Shown: positions 18,182 through 27,402, numbered from the stretch's first letter. The stretch: DNA of 64,000 bases from Psychrobacter sp. 28M-43 (GCF_014770435.1 NZ_CP061739.1:1860001-1924000); one strand, 5' to 3'. Numbers and translations: made by a program. Notes: generated from the sequence alone by a model not told the origin.

Positions 18182-19531
18182 TTATTGATTGTCCTCTAGC
18201 GCCATATCAAGCCTCTGCAAGACTTGCTGCAACTCATCTTTGGTTATATTGAGTGGCGGTAATAATCGCAGTACTGTGCCACCGCGTCCGCCTTTTTCAA
18301 TCACCAATCCATGCTTAAAACACGCTTGCTGGATTTTGGCAGCCACATCGCTGTCTGCTGGATAGCTACCGTCATTTTGTTTGGGTAAGCTGGGATTGAC
18401 GATTTCTATACCAATCATGAGACCACGTCCTCTGACTTGGCCAATTTGTGGATAGCGCTGTTGGCGTAGCTTTAACTGCGCCATGAACCACGTGCCTATT
18501 TCTAAAACATAGTCAGCAACGTTGTTATCTTTTAAGTAATTAAGAGTGGCAAGGCCAGTCGCCATCGCCAATTGATTGCCTCTAAACGTGCCAGAATGAT
18601 TGCCCGCTTGCCATACATCGTATTGTTTTTTGATACCCAATACCGCAAGTGGCAGACCACCACCGATTGCCTTTGACATCACAATCATATCGGGATCGAT
18701 GTCAGCGTATTGATAGGCGAACCAACGTCCTGTACGGCAAAACCCTGTTTGTACTTCATCGATGATAAGCATGATACCAAGCTCTTTTGTCACTCGGCGC
18801 ACATGCTTTAGCCACTCTATGGGCGCAGGGTTGACACCACCTTCCCCTTGTATAACTTCTAAAATGACTGCAGCTGGTTTCACCACGCCACTCTCTACAT
18901 CTTTTAGGAAGTTTTCAAAGTAGCTCATATGGGCATGAATACTCTGCTCAAAAGGCAAGCCAAACACGCAGCGATACATATTGGGATAAGGCAAGAACTG
19001 TACCGAGCCCATCAGGCCTTCGATACCTTGTTTAGGTGCCAAGTTCCCTGTGACCGCCAGCGCACCATGTGTCATGCCATGATAGCCACCGCTGAAGCTA
19101 ACCACACCTGAACGACCAGTGACTTGTTTGGCCAGTTTGATAGCGGCTTCTACCGCATCAGCACCCGTCGGGCCACAGAACTGCAAGCAATACTCATCGC
19201 TATTGGTGGCAAGTAGCTTGTACATGAACTCACTGAATTTGTCTTTTAACGGTGTGGTGATATCCAATGTATGCATCGGTAGGTTGCTGTCTAACAGCGC
19301 TTTGATGCTTTCTATGACCACAGGATGATTGTGCCCAAGTGCCAGCGTGCCAGCACCAGATAGGCAATCGATATACTTATTACCTTCCACATCGGTAATC
19401 CAAGCGCCTTTTGCAGACTGAATCGCAAAGGGCAGCTTACGTGGATAACTACGAACCTTCGATTCAAATTGTTCTTGACGATTTAAGTAGCATTCGTTAT
19501 CGCGTGATTCGTCTAATAAGATCGTGTCCAT
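18182..19531 (-). CDS. dat: L-2,4-diaminobutyrate:2-oxoglutarate aminotransferase
   Basis: 449-aa class III PLP aminotransferase that makes 2,4-diaminobutyrate from aspartate semialdehyde and glutamate. It matches the Dat/RhbA family in [16 protein letters not shown] (about residue 59), [18 protein letters not shown] (about 118), [16 protein letters not shown] (about 225), [18 protein letters not shown] (about 258) and the PLP-lysine block [19 protein letters not shown] (about 285). The start has AAGG upstream. It is the first gene of the iron-regulated biosynthetic unit, and a good Fur box lies about 100 bp upstream. The pairing with ddc is standard for 1,3-diaminopropane supply. Confidence 0.94.
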   Translation of the reverse strand: MDTILLDESRDNECYLNRQEQFESKVRSYPRKLPFAIQSAKGAWITDVEGNKYIDCLSGAGTLALGHNHPVVIESIKALLDSNLPMHTLDITTPLKDKFSEFMYKLLATNSDEYCLQFCGPTGADAVEAAIKLAKQVTGRSGVVSFSGGYHGMTHGALAVTGNLAPKQGIEGLMGSVQFLPYPNMYRCVFGLPFEQSIHAHMSYFENFLKDVESGVVKPAAVILEVIQGEGGVNPAPIEWLKHVRRVTKELGIMLIIDEVQTGFCRTGRWFAYQYADIDPDMIVMSKAIGGGLPLAVLGIKKQYDVWQAGNHSGTFRGNQLAMATGLATLNYLKDNNVADYVLEIGTWFMAQLKLRQQRYPQIGQVRGRGLMIGIEIVNPSLPKQNDGSYPADSDVAAKIQQACFKHGLVIEKGGRGGTVLRLLPPLNITKDELQQVLQRLDMALEDNQ

Positions 19532-19630
19532 AGCTTCAGCCTTGTTATTGTCAGTAGTCTTGGATAAACATTCGAAAGTAAGGTTTGACGCTTACTTCTT
19601 AAAATAACGCTCATTATATTGAATGATAAT

Positions 19631-19649
19631 GTAAATGATAATCATTATT
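19631..19649. promoter_or_regulatory. Fur box upstream of the siderophore biosynthesis operon
   Basis: The site contains AAATGATAATCATTATT and matches about 16 of 19 positions of the Fur consensus, the best such site in the window. A further GATAAT-like half (AATGATAAT at 19622-19630) abuts it, as in extended Fur-binding arrays. Confidence 0.85.
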
Positions 19650-19834
19650 ATTAATGAGGCGTAGTATCTACTACCAATAACTGACTGTCAACCCAGTTTG
19701 CGAATTTTCTATTGATAAAAATGACAAAGATAGCAGCTAGCGTGAATCTAAGAACGACGAATCAAGAGCGATTAATTAGGAGCGATGCAGGCTACTACAA
19801 ACTATCGACTAATCAATGACACACAGCTACCAAG

Positions 19835-19859
19835 CACAGATAGTTCTAGACTATCTGTG
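19835..19859. terminator. Perfect 10-bp hairpin below the permease gene
   Basis: CACAGATAGT (19835-19844) pairs with ACTATCTGTG (19850-19859) around a 5-nt loop. It lies about 40 bp past the permease stop on the minus strand. No clear U tract follows on that strand, so it may be a transcript-end stabiliser instead of a classical terminator. The rest of 19650-19900 shows no gene. Confidence 0.5.
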
Positions 19860-19900
19860 TTCACTTTTATCGTTAGTTAAGAACTATCTAAAAACAGCGG

Positions 19901-22036
19901 CTATCTATTTGCTGAGGCTGGTACCTTACGAATGAGCCATAAGAAATACCCACCACCGATAATGGCAGCAATCGTACCAGCTGGCAGCTCATAAGGGAAA
20001 ATAACATAACGGCCAATCCAATCCGCTATCACCATTACCCCTGCCCCTAAAAGCGCAGCTAGTGGCAATTGCCGTTCAAGCTTCACAGCTCCCAGTGAAG
20101 TCGCCAAATGTGGCACCATCAAACCAATAAAGCTCAACGGGCCAACGGCAAGCGTGCTGGCCGTACTAAGTGCTGCCACTAATACCAATAATGACAAAGT
20201 CACTGGCGTAACTGCCACACCTAGATTACGCGCCACACCTGTACCTAGTCCAAGAACGCGCAAAGGCTTAATCAGCAATAGGCTGAGCACAAATAAGATA
20301 GCAGCGATGCCAATGAGGTACCATACCGTACTGGGCTGCGCGCTATAAGTTGTTCCTGACAGCCAGCTGAGCATCGCTTCTAGACGCGGATCTCCTGAGA
20401 GCTTGACCATATGCATCACCCCATCCATCATGGCGGCAATGCCTATACCCACTAACAATAAATAACCTGAGCTGACTCTACGTGCTAGCCAAATAATCAA
20501 TAGCAGCACGGCCATCGCACCTGACAGTCCTGAAACCAGCAACGTTCCTGCTCCCGCAGATAGCCCTAAACTTGGTAATAATAAAAACCCTAAAATAACC
20601 CCCAATGCAGCACCTGAACTGACCCCTAACACCTCAGGACTGGCCATGGGGTTACGCGTTAAAGTTTGCAGTAGCACACCGGCGACCGCCAACATCAAGC
20701 CTGTGGCCGCAGCACTCAAACTGCGAGGCAAGCGGTACTGCTGCGTGAGCGCCCAGTCTGTACTAAGCCCCCAACCATTGATATCTTGCACAAACAGACA
20801 AGCCAGCATGATGATAGCGAGCACACCAACGCCCCATCGCCAAAAGGCAATGGAGGTATGCTTACCTGTAAGCATCGGCGTCACTGTCTCTATCCGCGCG
20901 CGGCGCTGACGTAAAATTAGCCAAATAATTAACGGTGCACCCAAGATACCTGTCATGGCACCAGCTGGAATCTGCATATCCAGTATCGGCTCAAGCAGTA
21001 ACGCGACATTGCTAGTCAATAGTAAAAGCAGCGCCCCTAACCCAAAAGCAGTAGCCAAACGCTTACCAATAGCAGAGATGCCCAGCGCATTAACCAAACT
21101 TGCTGCACCAAGACCAATAAAACCAATTAAACCAACTTCACTAATCACCAAGGCGGTCACAACTGCGACCACCAATACAACAAGTGCGCGAATCCCATTA
21201 ATAGGTACACCCAGACGTTTTGCTTGGGTGTCATCTAGACTCATCAGCGTTAATGGTTTTAGTAATGGCAGACATACGATCGCCATCAAAATAGCAGTGA
21301 TGACTAGCGCGATACTGGTATGCCAGCTATTTTGTGCCAAAAACCCAGCCGCCCACGACAGCATGCCATTGCTACGCTCAGCAAAAAACAGTACTAGAAC
21401 ATTGGCTACGGCCGCCAGCAAAATATTGACAACCAAACCAGCCAATATCAAAATCAATGGATTAAATCGACTGGGTGCTGACAAAGCAAATACCAGACCC
21501 ATACTAATGATAGCCCCCACAAAGGCCACATAAATTCCGCCATAAATAGCCAAGCTTGGCAAAAACAACGTGACGATAAGCATGGCCAACTGTGCACCCA
21601 CGCCCACACCTAGCGTTGTATCTGATGCTAATGGGTTTTTTACCAATTGCTGTAGTAAAATACTGACCACGCCTAATAGCCCGCCAGCCAACAACGCCAC
21701 CACGCTGGTCGCCACGATATGTAGCTGTATCGCCATACTGGCAATATCTAATTGCGAGCTTGGTATAAGCAAGTCACTCAGTGGGCGCGTCCATTGCTGA
21801 TCTAGCAACGCCCAGCTACTCCATAACGATAAAGCCGCTAGTCCGATGAGCATGGCCCATAGTCGCCAAGACAAATTGGCAAATAAGGAAGTTTGAGAAT
21901 TGGGTTGGTTCGGTGGCTGATTCAGTGGTGATGATGAATCTGAAACCGTTGCTGCTTGAGAAGCCAATGTCATCGTATGAGCACTGTCGGTATGGTTATT
22001 GATAGGGTTATTGTTAGTATCTGCATTGGCGCTCAT
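19901..22036 (-). CDS. Fused FecCD-type ferric-siderophore permease (FhuB-like)
   Basis: 711-aa inner-membrane permease made of two tandem FecCD domains (about residues 50-375 and 390-705), around 20 hydrophobic helices in total, as in FhuB. Each half carries the typical G-x-x-LQ-x-x-x-(K/R)NP-LA/MASP block: GVVSILLQQLVKNPLASDTTLG (split over residues 122-143) and GVLLQTLTRNPMASPEVLG (about 455). The cytoplasmic coupling-loop Gly blocks are GLIGFIGLGAASL and GPLSFIGLMVPHL. The N-terminus carries an extra stretch of about 50 residues rich in N, P, Q and S. The start codon overlaps the binding-protein stop by 4 bases, so the partners should be co-translated. Confidence 0.93.
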   Translation of the reverse strand: MSANADTNNNPINNHTDSAHTMTLASQAATVSDSSSPLNQPPNQPNSQTSLFANLSWRLWAMLIGLAALSLWSSWALLDQQWTRPLSDLLIPSSQLDIASMAIQLHIVATSVVALLAGGLLGVVSILLQQLVKNPLASDTTLGVGVGAQLAMLIVTLFLPSLAIYGGIYVAFVGAIISMGLVFALSAPSRFNPLILILAGLVVNILLAAVANVLVLFFAERSNGMLSWAAGFLAQNSWHTSIALVITAILMAIVCLPLLKPLTLMSLDDTQAKRLGVPINGIRALVVLVVAVVTALVISEVGLIGFIGLGAASLVNALGISAIGKRLATAFGLGALLLLLTSNVALLLEPILDMQIPAGAMTGILGAPLIIWLILRQRRARIETVTPMLTGKHTSIAFWRWGVGVLAIIMLACLFVQDINGWGLSTDWALTQQYRLPRSLSAAATGLMLAVAGVLLQTLTRNPMASPEVLGVSSGAALGVILGFLLLPSLGLSAGAGTLLVSGLSGAMAVLLLIIWLARRVSSGYLLLVGIGIAAMMDGVMHMVKLSGDPRLEAMLSWLSGTTYSAQPSTVWYLIGIAAILFVLSLLLIKPLRVLGLGTGVARNLGVAVTPVTLSLLVLVAALSTASTLAVGPLSFIGLMVPHLATSLGAVKLERQLPLAALLGAGVMVIADWIGRYVIFPYELPAGTIAAIIGGGYFLWLIRKVPASANR

Positions 22037-22956
22037 AGTACTTCCCCGCCTTTTAATGAAACTTCTGACAAGTTATCTGCTAAGCTAACCAATGATGACA
22101 TCCCGCCATAAATCCATACTGGTGGTAGCTCTCCCACACAGCGGGTATTACCATAACCTAGACGCTGCCAAATCAAGCTGTCATCAATTTCAGCTCTAGT
22201 GATTGGGCTCAGCGGGTCGATAATTAATAGACAAGTCTCATCATCTAATTGCGCCAAATCTCCCATTCTTATCGGCACAAACCCCCACTGGTTGCCCTTG
22301 CCCAATACCACAAGCTTTCTATTCATCTGCTCTAACGCAGGCTGAAATAAACTATTTGCTACATACATACGCATGTTATTGGCATCTGCAAACTGTACCA
22401 CTGCGAATTTCTTGGCTTTTGGATAGCGCTGCTGGAATTGCTGACTGGCCAGCTGTATGTCTTTCTGACTTTGTGCAATATAGTCTTCAGCCATCTTCGG
22501 GTTGTCAATGAGTGCACCTAGCTCTCGCGTCGGTTCGGTATAGTCAGCCCACGTTGCTGTCTCTCCTTTTGCCGCAGACATCACAGATTCTGCAGGCACA
22601 TCACCGTATAAATTACGCGCATGCTCATAAAAGTAATTGTCTATAACCATATCAACAGGTAGTTGGGCGATTAGCTCAGCATTGGGCTGATAGCGTATGC
22701 CTAAGTCTGTTATCGACGCTGGCAGTTTGGGGCTTCCCACCCATCTGTCCCAAACCCTGACATCACCTGTCGCAATTGGTGCATGCCCCATCGCTGTCAA
22801 AGTCGCTGCATTACCCCAGTCGGGAGACACAATATTCATCCTATCGCTATGACTGTTTTCTGCTTCTGAGGTAGTGGTTTTTTGCGTGGATGTCTGACTA
22901 TTACAGGCGGTCAATACCAAGCACAATGCGAGGGCGAACCATTTCAGTGCTGTCAT
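22033..22956 (-). CDS. Ferric-siderophore binding lipoprotein (FhuD-like)
   Basis: About 307-aa periplasmic binding protein of the FhuD/BtuF-like fold. From the ATG at 22956 it has a short signal with lipobox LVLTAC, so it should be a lipoprotein. Later blocks include VRVWDRWVGSPKLPASITDLG, PNAELIAQLPVDMVIDNYFY, RMYVANSLFQPALEQM and PVWIYGGMSSLVSLADNL. The frame is open from an ATG at 22987-23019, but that would put an unusually long N-region before the signal. No strong ribosome-binding site decides between the starts. It delivers the ferric complex to the fused permease encoded next. Confidence 0.85.
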   Translation of the reverse strand: MTALKWFALALCLVLTACNSQTSTQKTTTSEAENSHSDRMNIVSPDWGNAATLTAMGHAPIATGDVRVWDRWVGSPKLPASITDLGIRYQPNAELIAQLPVDMVIDNYFYEHARNLYGDVPAESVMSAAKGETATWADYTEPTRELGALIDNPKMAEDYIAQSQKDIQLASQQFQQRYPKAKKFAVVQFADANNMRMYVANSLFQPALEQMNRKLVVLGKGNQWGFVPIRMGDLAQLDDETCLLIIDPLSPITRAEIDDSLIWQRLGYGNTRCVGELPPVWIYGGMSSLVSLADNLSEVSLKGGEVL

Positions 22957-23069
22957 TACTGATACTGACGTAACTAGTAAATGTTTCGATAATTTATCTG
23001 TATAAAAAACGGAAGGCATAGAAGCGTATCTTTGTAGGCGAATTAAAAAGAAGGAGCAGAAACCAGACG

Positions 23070-23846
23070 TTAAGCGACTGCGACAGGCTGCCCAGTAATA
23101 GGATGACTGAGTAGCTGCATATCGACATTAAAGATATCGTGTAGCACGGTAGGTTGCATAGTACTGGCGATATCGCCGTTGTGACATATTTGGCCGTTTT
23201 TCAGCGCGATGACTCGATCGGCATATTGCGCGGCCAGATTAATATCATGGATAATAATTACCACGCTTAATCCTTGCTCATCCACCAAACGACGAATGAG
23301 CTGAATGACCTCGATTTGATAATGCATATCAAGCGCAGCAAGTGGTTCATCGAGCAATAAGTAACGGGTATCCTGTGCCAGACACATCGCGAGCCACGCA
23401 CGAGCGCGCTCACCACCTGATAGTGTGGCAGTAATTCGATCAGCAAACGCTTCGGTTTGCGTCACTTTTAATGCTTGCGCGACTTTGTCTTTATCTATTT
23501 GAGTTGGCTTTTGCAGCCATTTTTGATGGGGATAGCGCCCTAGCATGACCAGCTCGCGCACCGTAAATCCAGCAGCTTCTGGCAATTGCTGCGGCAGATA
23601 TGCCATTTGCCGCGCTAACTCCTTACTGCCGTAGTCATTGATACTGTGCTCATCTAAAGTGACATTGCCGCTACTACTTGCCATCTCACCCGCTAGCGCT
23701 TTGATCAGGGTCGACTTGCCAGACCCATTATGCCCAACCAGAGCCACCAGCTGATTGGTGTCAATCTCACAAGTCACGTTGTCTAATAGAGTATTTCCTT
23801 GACGGCTGATAGTCAGCTGGTTTGCACGTAGCATATAAGCACTCAT
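23070..23846 (-). CDS. Ferric-siderophore ABC transporter ATP-binding protein (FhuC-like)
   Basis: 258-aa ATPase of the FecE/FhuC group. It has Walker A GHNGSGKST (about residue 38), Q-loop YLPQQLPEA (about 85), signature LSGGERARAWLA (about 140), Walker B YLLLDEPLAALD (about 160) and the switch His in VVIIIHDINLAAQYAD. It heads the minus-strand uptake unit ATPase, binding protein, permease. The frame is open from 23927, but the ATG at 23846 (MSAYMLRANQLTI) gives a normal family length. The promoter must lie in the short region shared with the divergent SIP gene, where a Fur box is seen. Confidence 0.93.
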   Translation of the reverse strand: MSAYMLRANQLTISRQGNTLLDNVTCEIDTNQLVALVGHNGSGKSTLIKALAGEMASSSGNVTLDEHSINDYGSKELARQMAYLPQQLPEAAGFTVRELVMLGRYPHQKWLQKPTQIDKDKVAQALKVTQTEAFADRITATLSGGERARAWLAMCLAQDTRYLLLDEPLAALDMHYQIEVIQLIRRLVDEQGLSVVIIIHDINLAAQYADRVIALKNGQICHNGDIASTMQPTVLHDIFNVDMQLLSHPITGQPVAVA

Positions 23847-23957
23847 TGTTGATAAAAATAATATGTCATAAAAATTAGGGTTTATCGGCCATCGGTTATA
23901 GACCAATTTTTGATGATCAAACCACAATAAAAATTGATTTTACTCGTAAATGATAAC

Positions 23958-23976
23958 AAAAACAATTATCATTAAC
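23958..23976. promoter_or_regulatory. Fur box in the divergent FhuC/SIP promoter region
   Basis: On the minus strand the site contains TTAATGATAATTG and matches about 14 of 19 consensus positions. A second TGATAA half lies at 23951. It sits between two divergent iron-uptake genes and could repress both. Confidence 0.7.
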
Positions 23977-24027
23977 TATAAACTCATTCACTTTAATTTC
24001 AACGCTCTGTTGATTGCGAGTATTTAT

Positions 24028-25371
24028 ATGACCAACCTTCTTTTAGCTTCTACAGAAAACACCGATAACCAAAACAGCCAATACACTCCTCTAAACGATC
24101 CTGAAATAGCAAGTGTAGTCGCTCATATTAATGAAGAGCACCTCGACGAACTACTTGGATTCTTGAGTGTATTTACCTCATTATCTATCGCCGAATTGGA
24201 TCTAGTCGATGCGCAAATAACTGATATCTATGCTGAAGGTATTGCCATACAGACTCGTCCAAAAGGCTCAGAGAATCAACTGGTTGGGGCTCAAAACAGC
24301 TCACTCTATAACCAGACTTTCTTTATCGCTTTTGCTGCACCTATCTCCCAGCTCGATGATTTGCAAGGCCAATATATCTTGCTAAAACAAAGAGCAGATA
24401 AAAAGCTAGGCAAAAAAACAATCAAACTGACCAAGCAAGTATTTGAGGTGCAAGACAGTTATAGAGTTAGCAAAAATATGCTGCGTCTTGAATTGAGCAT
24501 GCCGTCATTAAATAGTGATACGCAATTAGATAATACCGCTCAATTAAGCGATGTTAAAGGCGCAACAAGCTCGACGTCAGTACCTACCAACGAAGCGGGT
24601 TACGCGTACTTGTTTGATTTAGAGCACAATGCAATGACCAACGCATTGATTACTGACAGCACTGATGGCAATAAAGCTAGTGACTATAAAACTAATGGTA
24701 GCGAGAAGGAGAACTTACGCCCTGCTCGTCCTCACTGCTATTACACTTTGAGAAAAGCATGGCAAGCTGATGATGGAATACGAGCATGGGTTGATGTTTT
24801 TTTGCATGGGGATACGCCGGGCGGCAACTGGGCAGCAGCACTACAAGCAGGCGAAACCGTTGTCACAAAACGAGAGTTTCCAGAAAAGGTAGAGCACTTA
24901 CGAGACGGTCAGGCAGTACTGATTGTCGACGAGACCTCGATGCCAACGGCAGCACGACTGCTGGAGCTATGGAACAATCCTACGCCACCATTGGTCATTT
25001 GTGTGACGCAAGATGCAGACGATCAAAGCTATTTTGATACTGTAAAAATGCGCAGTGGCATTGATAACATTGGTAATGACAACAGCAATACTGACAGTGA
25101 CACTAATAATGATTGCGATACTGAAAGCCGCAAGGATGATCATTTTACCGTATTGCCTATAGTGACCAATCAACCAAACTCAGGAGCAGAGTTAGCCACG
25201 CTAATTGACAGTAAATTGGGCAATTATTTGACTGACAACCCTCTACAGATTGATAAAGTTTGGGGAGCACTAGAAGCAAATACTGCTAAAGCATTGCGCC
25301 CATTGTTGAAAGACCGACTTGAGCTAAGTCGTACCGATGTCGTGGTAAAAGTCTACTGGCGTCACGATTAG
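24028..25371 (+). CDS. Siderophore-interacting protein with N-terminal DUF2470 domain (ferric-siderophore reductase)
   Basis: 447-aa cytoplasmic flavoprotein predicted to reduce the imported ferric siderophore and release iron. Residues about 20-80 (DPEIASVVAHINEEHLDELL) resemble a DUF2470 domain. The SIP FAD-binding part follows (RVSKNMLRLEL). The NAD(P)H-binding part has LHGDTPGGNWAAAL (about residue 260), LIVDETSMPTAARLLE and the C-terminal VVKVYWRHD, which match the SIP/ViuB family. Two hydrophilic low-complexity inserts (about 165-230 and 345-370, rich in N, D, S, T) make it longer than relatives. The frame opens at 23950 inside the Fur box, so the ATG at 24028 is used. Confidence 0.88.
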   Translation: MTNLLLASTENTDNQNSQYTPLNDPEIASVVAHINEEHLDELLGFLSVFTSLSIAELDLVDAQITDIYAEGIAIQTRPKGSENQLVGAQNSSLYNQTFFIAFAAPISQLDDLQGQYILLKQRADKKLGKKTIKLTKQVFEVQDSYRVSKNMLRLELSMPSLNSDTQLDNTAQLSDVKGATSSTSVPTNEAGYAYLFDLEHNAMTNALITDSTDGNKASDYKTNGSEKENLRPARPHCYYTLRKAWQADDGIRAWVDVFLHGDTPGGNWAAALQAGETVVTKREFPEKVEHLRDGQAVLIVDETSMPTAARLLELWNNPTPPLVICVTQDADDQSYFDTVKMRSGIDNIGNDNSNTDSDTNNDCDTESRKDDHFTVLPIVTNQPNSGAELATLIDSKLGNYLTDNPLQIDKVWGALEANTAKALRPLLKDRLELSRTDVVVKVYWRHD

Positions 25372-25427
25372 TTTAGCCTTATAAAATGAAACTCAAAATC
25401 TATCCTATATCAAAACTTATCCTATAT

Positions 25428-25456
25428 ATAGTGGATGCTACTGGCGCATCCACTAT
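25428..25456 (+). terminator. Hairpin after the SIP gene
   Basis: ATAGTGGATGC pairs perfectly with GCATCCACTAT around a 7-nt loop, about 57 bp past the SIP stop. The following T tract is weak. The rest of 25457-25650 is the leader of the dehalogenase gene, with no other feature identified. Confidence 0.55.
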
Positions 25457-25650
25457 TAATGTTTGCAGCAACGAATGCATGTAGGGTATAGTTTTCATTT
25501 TGAACGTTTAATCAAAATAAACTATAGGCAGATAGCCTTATCACTAAAATTACAAGTGATAGTCGAGTAGCACCCAGAGATCCACCTTTAATAGATTGTC
25601 TAACACCAGTGCCAGAATGCACTGTTATTTTTCTAACCCAAGGATGATAT

Positions 25651-26568
25651 ATGAAAAAACTTAGGACGCCTGATTCGTATTTTGCTAACTTGCAAGATTA
25701 CGATTTTGAACCGAACTATTTGATGGTCGATGATACAGAAGGTGGTGAGCTGCGAGTACACTACCTTGATGAAGGCCCAAGCGATGCCGACCCTATCTTG
25801 TTATTACATGGTGAGCCTTCTTGGTCTTATCTGTATCGTAAAGTCATTCCCATACTAACAGCAGCAGGACACCGCGTTATCGCACCAGACCTTCCTGGGT
25901 TTGGACGTTCAGACAAACCTGCATCTCGTACTGACTACACTTATCAGCGCCATGTCGATTGGATGCAATCGGTACTTGATCAATTAGATTTAAAAAATAT
26001 CACACTGTTTTGTCAAGATTGGGGCGGTTTAATCGGCCTACGCTTAGTAGCAGCACATCCTGATAAATTCGATTGCGTTGCAGCGGGCAACACAATGCTA
26101 CCGACTGGAGATCATGATCCGGGCGAAGGTTTTCGCAAGTGGCAGAAGTTCTCTCAGGAGACGCCGCAATTTAATGTAGCAGGCACCATCAAAAGCGGTA
26201 CCACAACGACATTATCTCAAGCCGTACTGGATGCTTACGATGCACCCTTCCCTGATGAGTCTTATAAAGAAGGCGCCAGGCAGTTTCCTATCCTAGTGCC
26301 CACGACACCAAATGATCCTGCTTCAGAAGACAATCGTGCAGCTTGGGTCGTGCTAAGCAAATGGAGCAAGCCATTTATCACATTGTTTAGTGATTCTGAC
26401 CCCGTAACTGGTGGCGGCGATCGCATCATGCAAAAGCTAATTCCGGGTACCACAGGCCAAAATCATACGACTATTGTTAATGGCGGTCATTTTCTGCAAG
26501 AAGACCAAGGTGAAACGTTGGCTGAGCTTCTACTGAAGTTCATCGATGACAATCCGAAAGCACAGTAA
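25651..26568 (+). CDS. dpcA: Haloalkane dehalogenase (HLD-I, DpcA-like)
   Basis: 305-aa alpha/beta hydrolase that hydrolyses carbon-halogen bonds of haloalkanes to alcohols. The oxyanion-hole segment LLLHGEPSWSYLYR (about residue 50) carries the HGEP and W that bind halide in HLD-I enzymes. The nucleophile Asp is in FCQDWGGLIGLR (about 125), a cap region follows, the acid Asp is in SDSDPVTGG (about 250), and the catalytic His is in NGGHFLQEDQG (about 280). It resembles the characterised cold-adapted DpcA of Psychrobacter cryohalolentis as I remember it. It begins after AAGGATGAT. A strong terminator follows. Confidence 0.9.
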   Translation: MKKLRTPDSYFANLQDYDFEPNYLMVDDTEGGELRVHYLDEGPSDADPILLLHGEPSWSYLYRKVIPILTAAGHRVIAPDLPGFGRSDKPASRTDYTYQRHVDWMQSVLDQLDLKNITLFCQDWGGLIGLRLVAAHPDKFDCVAAGNTMLPTGDHDPGEGFRKWQKFSQETPQFNVAGTIKSGTTTTLSQAVLDAYDAPFPDESYKEGARQFPILVPTTPNDPASEDNRAAWVVLSKWSKPFITLFSDSDPVTGGGDRIMQKLIPGTTGQNHTTIVNGGHFLQEDQGETLAELLLKFIDDNPKAQ

Positions 26569-26578
26569 TAAATAACAG

Positions 26579-26617
26579 AAAACCCTGATTGCTAATGTAC
26601 TAGCAATCAGGGTTTTT
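26579..26617. terminator. Strong bidirectional terminator after the dehalogenase
   Basis: AAAACCCTGATTGCTA pairs perfectly with TAGCAATCAGGGTTTT around a 6-nt loop and runs into a T tract. It separates the plus-strand dehalogenase from the convergent TetR gene. Confidence 0.93.
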
Positions 26618-26695
26618 AGTAATACTATAACGATTGGTCAACGAAAAAAGGCGCGAGCTGTCATAACTAAAAAATCTGCTTTTTATCCAGCCCTG

Positions 26696-27280
26696 CTATA
26701 CGATATTTTTAAAAATATCATCGATATACTTCTCTACTGCATCATTGTCATTAGTGACTTGCGCATAAGTCCTGAGACCTATAATTTGAATTTGGAAATA
26801 ACGCGCCAGCTCAACTGGGTCTTTTTCTGCGCTAATCTCACCGCTATCAATGGCTTGTCCAAAGAGCACAGCAAACGACGCCTCTATACCTTCCAATATA
26901 TTTGTTGCATGTGCGAGCAAATCTGGACTATCGTTTTGAGTAAGCTCAGCGACTGTCTTGACGATCATGCACATACCACTAGGCGCAGTGGCGCTATTAC
27001 AGACAATCACCGTATGGATAAAATGTTTTAAGCCATCCAGCACTGTGTCTTTTTGCTCAATACAGTCGGCCAATCTCTTAGCACCATCTGCGGCATAGCG
27101 ATTCAGTGACTCTGTAAATAGTTTATCTTTACTACCAAAAGCTGCATAAATACTCCCTGGGTGCATATTCACCACATCTTGCAAGTTTCGCATTGATGTC
27201 GCGTGATAGCCTTTTTCCCAATAGAGATTTTTTGCTTTTTCGATCACATCCTCACGATTGAACTTTATCGGAGCACTCAT
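26696..27280 (-). CDS. TetR-family transcriptional regulator
   Basis: 194-aa repressor-type regulator. Residues about 6-55 form the helix-turn-helix domain: REDVIEKAKNLYWEKGYHAT, then SMRNLQDVVNMHPGSIYAAF, with FGSKDKLFTESLNRY closing it. The C-terminal ligand domain contains a Cys pair region (VIVCNSATAPSGMCMIV), which could sense electrophiles; this is speculative. The ATG at 27280 is preceded by AAGGTGA, so it is chosen over the ATG three codons upstream. It lies downstream of a glutathione transferase on the same strand, amid detoxification genes, and TetR-type palindromes occur around. It is the natural candidate regulator of this cluster. Confidence 0.88.
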   Translation of the reverse strand: MSAPIKFNREDVIEKAKNLYWEKGYHATSMRNLQDVVNMHPGSIYAAFGSKDKLFTESLNRYAADGAKRLADCIEQKDTVLDGLKHFIHTVIVCNSATAPSGMCMIVKTVAELTQNDSPDLLAHATNILEGIEASFAVLFGQAIDSGEISAEKDPVELARYFQIQIIGLRTYAQVTNDNDAVEKYIDDIFKNIV

Positions 27281-27297
27281 AATTTTCACCTTAATAT

Positions 27298-27327
27298 CTT
27301 TGCCTTAAAATCTATTTTAAGGCAAAG
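27298..27327. promoter_or_regulatory. 30-bp perfect inverted repeat just upstream of the TetR gene
   Basis: CTTTGCCTTAAAA (27298-27310) and TTTTAAGGCAAAG (27315-27327) are a perfect 13-bp inverted repeat with a 4-bp centre, right behind the TetR ribosome-binding site. It could be an autoregulatory operator or an mRNA leader hairpin. No U tract follows on the minus strand. Confidence 0.6.
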
Positions 27328-27402
27328 TTTGTAGAATCAACCTTAGTTACTGGTTTTAATCACTTTTTATATTATAAGACTTATTAGGTCTCTTTGCTTC
27401 GA

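Noticed and set aside
20955..21533. 192-codon plus-strand frame opposite the permease gene
   Set aside because: It is antisense to a clearly conserved FecCD permease and its sequence is low in recognisable protein features.
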